Source: a virus. Taken from it: a DNA stretch of 34,143 nucleotides. The stretch is taken from positions 1 through 34,143 of the IMG/VR virus record IMGVR_UViG_3300021959_000188. One strand, written 5' to 3'. This document shows, piece after piece, positions 31,212 through 34,143 of the stretch. The stretch's first letter is position 1. Every line of letters starts with the position of its first letter. The notes under the pieces were generated by a model that ran no database searches, was not told the DNA's origin, and saw only the letters and a program-made list of their open reading frames with translations. The translations under genes were made by a program, and so were the position numbers.

Positions 31212-31375
31212 GTTTCATAGAACCTCGCTGGGCAGGTGTAGCTAGGTGGCACTACATAACTTCTATCATACCATTCATAGTCAGGACGTTCACGTCCACA
31301 GTCATAAAGACAAACTTGATACAACCCTAGTTCAAAACTTTGGCCCCAGAATATAGCGACCAGAGTACACAGCAT
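31208..31375 (-). CDS. Small cysteine-containing protein, possibly exported
   Basis: A 55-residue frame, MLCTLVAIFWGQSFELGLYQ followed by VCLYDCGRERPDYEWYDRSY and ending TCPARFYET. It is aromatic-rich with four cysteines and a short hydrophobic start. TGATG overlap with the gene before and ATGA overlap with the gene after leave no gap, so it is probably translated. Confidence 0.65.
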   Translation of the reverse strand: MLCTLVAIFWGQSFELGLYQVCLYDCGRERPDYEWYDRSYVVPPSYTCPARFYET

Positions 31376-31566
31376 CAGCCCATCATATTTATGCGCAAGA
31401 GTAGAGCAATAATAAATGCAGACGCACCAATCAGAATAGCCTCCAGACGCTTCACACGATTGAACAAATCTTTAAACTGAATATTCATCTGCGTTTTAAT
31501 CGCTATTATTTCTTTTTCTAATCCATCAATGCGGTCATGCGCTGATGATACCGTTCTTTTATCCAT
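31375..31566 (-). CDS. Holin candidate, XhlA-like
   Basis: A 63-residue protein with an amphipathic coiled coil (VSSAHDRIDGLEKEIIAIKT ... FNRVKRLEAIL) followed by one C-terminal span (IGASAFIIALLLRI). This layout matches XhlA-type holin-associated proteins, and it is the first membrane protein of the lysis block, upstream of the amidase. It overlaps its neighbours by TGATG on both sides. Confidence 0.6.
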   Translation of the reverse strand: MDKRTVSSAHDRIDGLEKEIIAIKTQMNIQFKDLFNRVKRLEAILIGASAFIIALLLRINMMG

Positions 31567-31739
31567 CAGTCAGCCTCCTGAATGGTTAGTGTCCCAGCCT
31601 CAACCTGACGCATGATCTCGGCGTAGTGGCGGTTGCTGGGGTCTAGGGGGACGAATAGCTCCTGCCCGTCGATGGTGGCTTTGATAATAGCATTATCATT
31701 ATCTGTATATTGTGCTGATGTAATTATTATTTGGTTCAT
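31566..31739 (-). CDS. Small protein after tail adhesin
   Basis: A 57-residue frame starting MNQIIITSAQYTDNDNAIIK, with LFVPLDPSNRHYAEIM and ending EAGTLTIQEAD. Small proteins with a VPxDPxNRHYxEI core commonly follow tail-fibre genes in marine phages, but the role is unclear. The ATG is 3 bp after the adhesin gene, and its stop overlaps the holin candidate. Confidence 0.7.
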   Translation of the reverse strand: MNQIIITSAQYTDNDNAIIKATIDGQELFVPLDPSNRHYAEIMRQVEAGTLTIQEAD

Positions 31740-31742
31740 AAC

Positions 31743-32840
31743 TTATAACTCCGCATCAACTGAAATCGTAGGGTCGGCAGCATTATTTGTAGTTAGATAC
31801 GTTGCTTGTCCAGCAGTTAAACCAGTAGCGGTAAATTCTACTACTCCAGAATTATTGTTTGTTCTTATTACTGAGGTGGCAGTAACTGCTTTAGCACTAC
31901 CCGTGCCATTGACAACAGCAAAATCACTTGCTGCTGAAAATGTTATCGTTGGTGCAGACCTTAAAATCGTTATCCAACCGCAAGATACTTTAGCGACAGT
32001 TGTGCTTCTACTTAAACCTGTGTATGGAAAAGCGTTGTAAGCTGCAACGGAGCCAAGAGATTCAATTTTTTGAAAATACCTCTGGCACCTCGCCAGTTCA
32101 TCCCCAAATGGCCTATGCTCGAATGGGGTGGCTGCGCTTAAATCGCCAACCTCCAATTGAACGCCTGTGAGGTAGAAAGTTGCGCTAGATGTTTCACATA
32201 AATTTGTTGAACCCGTTACACCAATGTAAGTTCCAGTTGTCCATGACCCCGCACTAGTCTTAAAGGTTGAGCCACTGCCTAAGTCAAAATTAACATACAC
32301 TCCAGCGCCATTTGTTGAGTTCCAAGTTCCTGTTGTCGGACCAGAAATAGTTATAGTCTTTTGTTCAAACGTATTTGCGGCAGAAATTGTGTATGTAAAT
32401 GCATAAGACTGTTGCGTGCTTGCTCCATACAGTGCCCCCGAAAAAGTTCCAGTAACACTAGAGCGCACCCAAAAGGATAAAGTAATTGCTGAGGCAGATG
32501 CAGTTCCCCATCCAAAGTCTGAAATATTATATCCTTCGATAACTTGATATATTCTATTTACCGCCCCAGCAACAGGAGATGCGCCAGTCCCAATAGTAAT
32601 CAGGGCAGAGTTTGAAAATCCTGTAGGAGATGTTGTTGACCTCTGAATGGTTGTTCCAGAAGCAGTGCCAACAGCCCCCACCCATCTATCAAGTTTGTAA
32701 GCTAAAGATGTAAATGCAACACTCGACCCTTCATTGCGCTGGTCAAAAACCATTGCACCGTTGATGATGCGGTTCCTGTTCGACAAGGCACCATCGTCAA
32801 ATACATTGCCAAGCTGCGCTAAACCAAATGCCTTGCTCAT
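31743..32840 (-). CDS. Second tail adhesin / receptor-binding-like protein
   Basis: A 365-residue Ser/Thr/Gly-rich beta protein. The start (NRNRIINGAMVFDQRNEG) and the middle block (CETSSATFYLTGVQLEVGD...ATPFEHRPFGDELARCQRYF) form the widespread jelly-roll-like module found in phage tail fibre tips, which resembles carbohydrate-binding domains. It immediately follows the fibre gene (TAATG) and may bind the host glycan receptor or decorate the tail. Confidence 0.82.
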   Translation of the reverse strand: MSKAFGLAQLGNVFDDGALSNRNRIINGAMVFDQRNEGSSVAFTSLAYKLDRWVGAVGTASGTTIQRSTTSPTGFSNSALITIGTGASPVAGAVNRIYQVIEGYNISDFGWGTASASAITLSFWVRSSVTGTFSGALYGASTQQSYAFTYTISAANTFEQKTITISGPTTGTWNSTNGAGVYVNFDLGSGSTFKTSAGSWTTGTYIGVTGSTNLCETSSATFYLTGVQLEVGDLSAATPFEHRPFGDELARCQRYFQKIESLGSVAAYNAFPYTGLSRSTTVAKVSCGWITILRSAPTITFSAASDFAVVNGTGSAKAVTATSVIRTNNNSGVVEFTATGLTAGQATYLTTNNAADPTISVDAEL

Positions 32841-34143
32841 TAGTTACCCTCCAGTGCTGTTACTCTAGCTTCCAAGGCTTCGATCTTGGCTATACTTTCC
32901 TTCAGTGCAGCCGTTAGCAGTGGCACCAGTTTGCTCTGGTCAATACCTTGCATGACCGCATTGCCATCATCGTCAACCTCATTGTGAGTACCTGTGACTG
33001 CCTCTGGGACGACTGCCTGTGCTTCGTGGGCTAGGAAGCCATCAACACGGGAGCCGTCTACTTTCCATGCAAAGTTTACTGGGTTCAGCGCAAGCACACG
33101 TTCAGATGAACCTGTCATTGGCTGCACATCTTCTTTCAGGCGGTAGTCGGATGAGGTGTTGAAGGATGTGGACGATGTTGTGACAGATATGCCACCAACT
33201 GTTGTGCTGCTTCTTGCAAACTGCGCTACATTACCATTTGAACTACCACGATTTAAATACAAAGATGCACTATTATTAATTGAGGCTTGCAGTATACCTA
33301 AACCTTGCAAAATACAGCCATCAACACTAGGCCAACTTCCACTTGTATTACCAACTCTTAGGTTACCGCTGCTGTCGATGCGCATGGCTTCTGCGTTATT
33401 TACACGGAAGTCCATTTCATTAACATCGTGACTATAGCGAATGCGGCCCATCACTTCCTCAGCAGCACTAGTGCCATCTGCAAATGCTATAGCACCTTGA
33501 GATGTAGTTCCTGTAGCAATAGTAATACCGCCACTTGCTGCATTATAGACAACAAGGTCATCAATGTTTGAATTGTAAGAACTAGGCGAACTCGTCCCAA
33601 TGCCAACCCGATTGTTCGTACTGTCAACGTAAAGCGTGTTGGTGTCTACGGTCAGGTCACCAGTAACAGTAACGCTTCCTGAGAATGTACCGCCTGTGCT
33701 TGCTGGAACCATGTCCGCAGTCGTGAAGGACTTAAACGCTACAATGTTAAGCTCATCACCCGTAGCCGCGCCAGAGGCCAGCACAATGCTTGTGCCATTG
33801 TTTGCAGTGTAATCTGTGCCATCTTCTAAAGTTATGCCATTTAATGTAACAATCAGATTTTGCTGAGTATATGATAACGTAGCTGCATTATCATCAGCGC
33901 CAGAAAATGTTGTTTGTCCCGATGTGGCTGTGTAATTATAATTTAACAAAGACACGTTGCCAGCCGATGTTGCTGCAATCCAGTTCGCACCATCGTACAC
34001 ACGCATTTCATTGGCAGTGCTGTTAAAATACAGATCGCCAGCATTTAGCGGATCACCATCATTGTCCGTTGTTGGATCAGATGTTTTGCTGCCAAGGTAA
34101 GTATCGTCAAAGTTATCAAAAGCAGACGCCGCAGATGCAGCCG
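32840..34143 (-). CDS. Tail fibre protein, C-terminal part with S74 self-cleaving chaperone domain
   Basis: This is the 3' part of the fibre gene begun at 1309. Bases 34018-34143 duplicate 1-126, so unique sequence starts at 34017. Reading 1309 to 1 and then 34017 to 32840 gives 829 codons in one frame. The shaft passes into beta-rich repeats (VTGDLTVDTNTLYVDSTNN, RVGIGTSSP) and ends in a peptidase S74 intramolecular chaperone. The SDYRLKE motif places the presumed nucleophile Ser at ~726 of the full protein and the partner Lys at ~731. In this family the domain trimerises the fibre and then cuts itself off just before that Ser; the last residues (IEALEARVTALEG) form a coiled coil. The gene overlaps the next one by TAATG. 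Confidence 0.93.
   Translation of the reverse strand, partial: AASAASAFDNFDDTYLGSKTSDPTTDNDGDPLNAGDLYFNSTANEMRVYDGANWIAATSAGNVSLLNYNYTATSGQTTFSGADDNAATLSYTQQNLIVTLNGITLEDGTDYTANNGTSIVLASGAATGDELNIVAFKSFTTADMVPASTGGTFSGSVTVTGDLTVDTNTLYVDSTNNRVGIGTSSPSSYNSNIDDLVVYNAASGGITIATGTTSQGAIAFADGTSAAEEVMGRIRYSHDVNEMDFRVNNAEAMRIDSSGNLRVGNTSGSWPSVDGCILQGLGILQASINNSASLYLNRGSSNGNVAQFARSSTTVGGISVTTSSTSFNTSSDYRLKEDVQPMTGSSERVLALNPVNFAWKVDGSRVDGFLAHEAQAVVPEAVTGTHNEVDDDGNAVMQGIDQSKLVPLLTAALKESIAKIEALEARVTALEGN
34018..34143. repeat. Right copy of terminal direct repeat
   Basis: The same 126 bp as the window start. Merging the copies restores the 829-codon fibre frame and gives a circle of about 34,017 bp. It lies inside a coding region, so it is more likely a circular-assembly overlap than a true T7-like physical terminal repeat. 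Confidence 0.95.

Noticed and set aside
34018-34143. True T7-style physical terminal repeat
   Set aside because: It lies inside the fibre coding region and is only 126 bp, close to typical assembly overlap lengths. Circular permutation is the simpler explanation.

Overview
The window is a single bacteriophage genome, almost certainly complete and circularly permuted. Bases 34018-34143 repeat bases 1-126 with one mismatch. Joining the ends at this overlap gives a circle of about 34,017 bp and restores one uninterrupted tail-fibre gene across the junction. The virion genes follow the T7 order: small and large terminase, portal, scaffold, capsid, two tail tube proteins, internal/ejection proteins, a fibre with a T7-like N-terminus. 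This indicates a short-tailed podovirus. I see no RNA polymerase, DNA polymerase, integrase or lysogeny repressor. A compact T7-like virion without its own polymerases resembles some small marine podoviruses of Alphaproteobacteria; the host assignment is inference only.

Layout, mostly on the minus strand and therefore read right to left. (1) 24.8-19.4 kb: early replication and recombination genes, comprising a protein with a ribbon-helix-helix-like start and a GIY-YIG-like domain, a RuvC-like resolvase, a RecB-like nuclease, an SSB-like candidate, a primase-helicase fusion, and a protein with an SSB-like C-terminal tip. A dense cluster of GTGAGG repeats and palindromes at 19.39-19.54 kb is a candidate origin. 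(2) A clear terminator at 18.73 kb, then terminase, portal, scaffold, capsid, tail and ejection genes from 18.7 kb to 1.36 kb. (3) The fibre (1309 to 1, continuing 34017 to 32840), a second adhesin-like protein, several small genes and a lysis cassette (holin candidate, membrane-anchored amidase, overlapping spanins) down to 29.3 kb. (4) A rightward HNH island (28.7-29.3 kb). (5) A leftward group of small basic proteins plus a probable virion protein (28.5-27.2 kb). (6) A rightward operon (24.9-27.2 kb) driven from a sigma70-like promoter.

The most notable content is in the rightward operon. A short TGT/DpdA-like transglycosylase gene overlaps by ATGA a gene for a VUT/YhhQ-type queuosine-precursor transporter. 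No 7-deazaguanine biosynthesis genes are visible. The pair therefore looks like a minimal salvage-type DNA hypermodification system: import a 7-deazaguanine base, then swap it for guanine in phage DNA, presumably to evade restriction. Other points of interest are TTGCAC operator-like repeats in the divergent promoter region, four tandem hairpins between the terminase genes, a branched inverted repeat at 28.55-28.64 kb, a duplicated 25-bp leader, a shared basic-S-(M/L)-M motif near the C-termini of several small proteins, and five small genes of 31-57 codons supported by tight overlaps, ribosome binding sites or a complete operon context.
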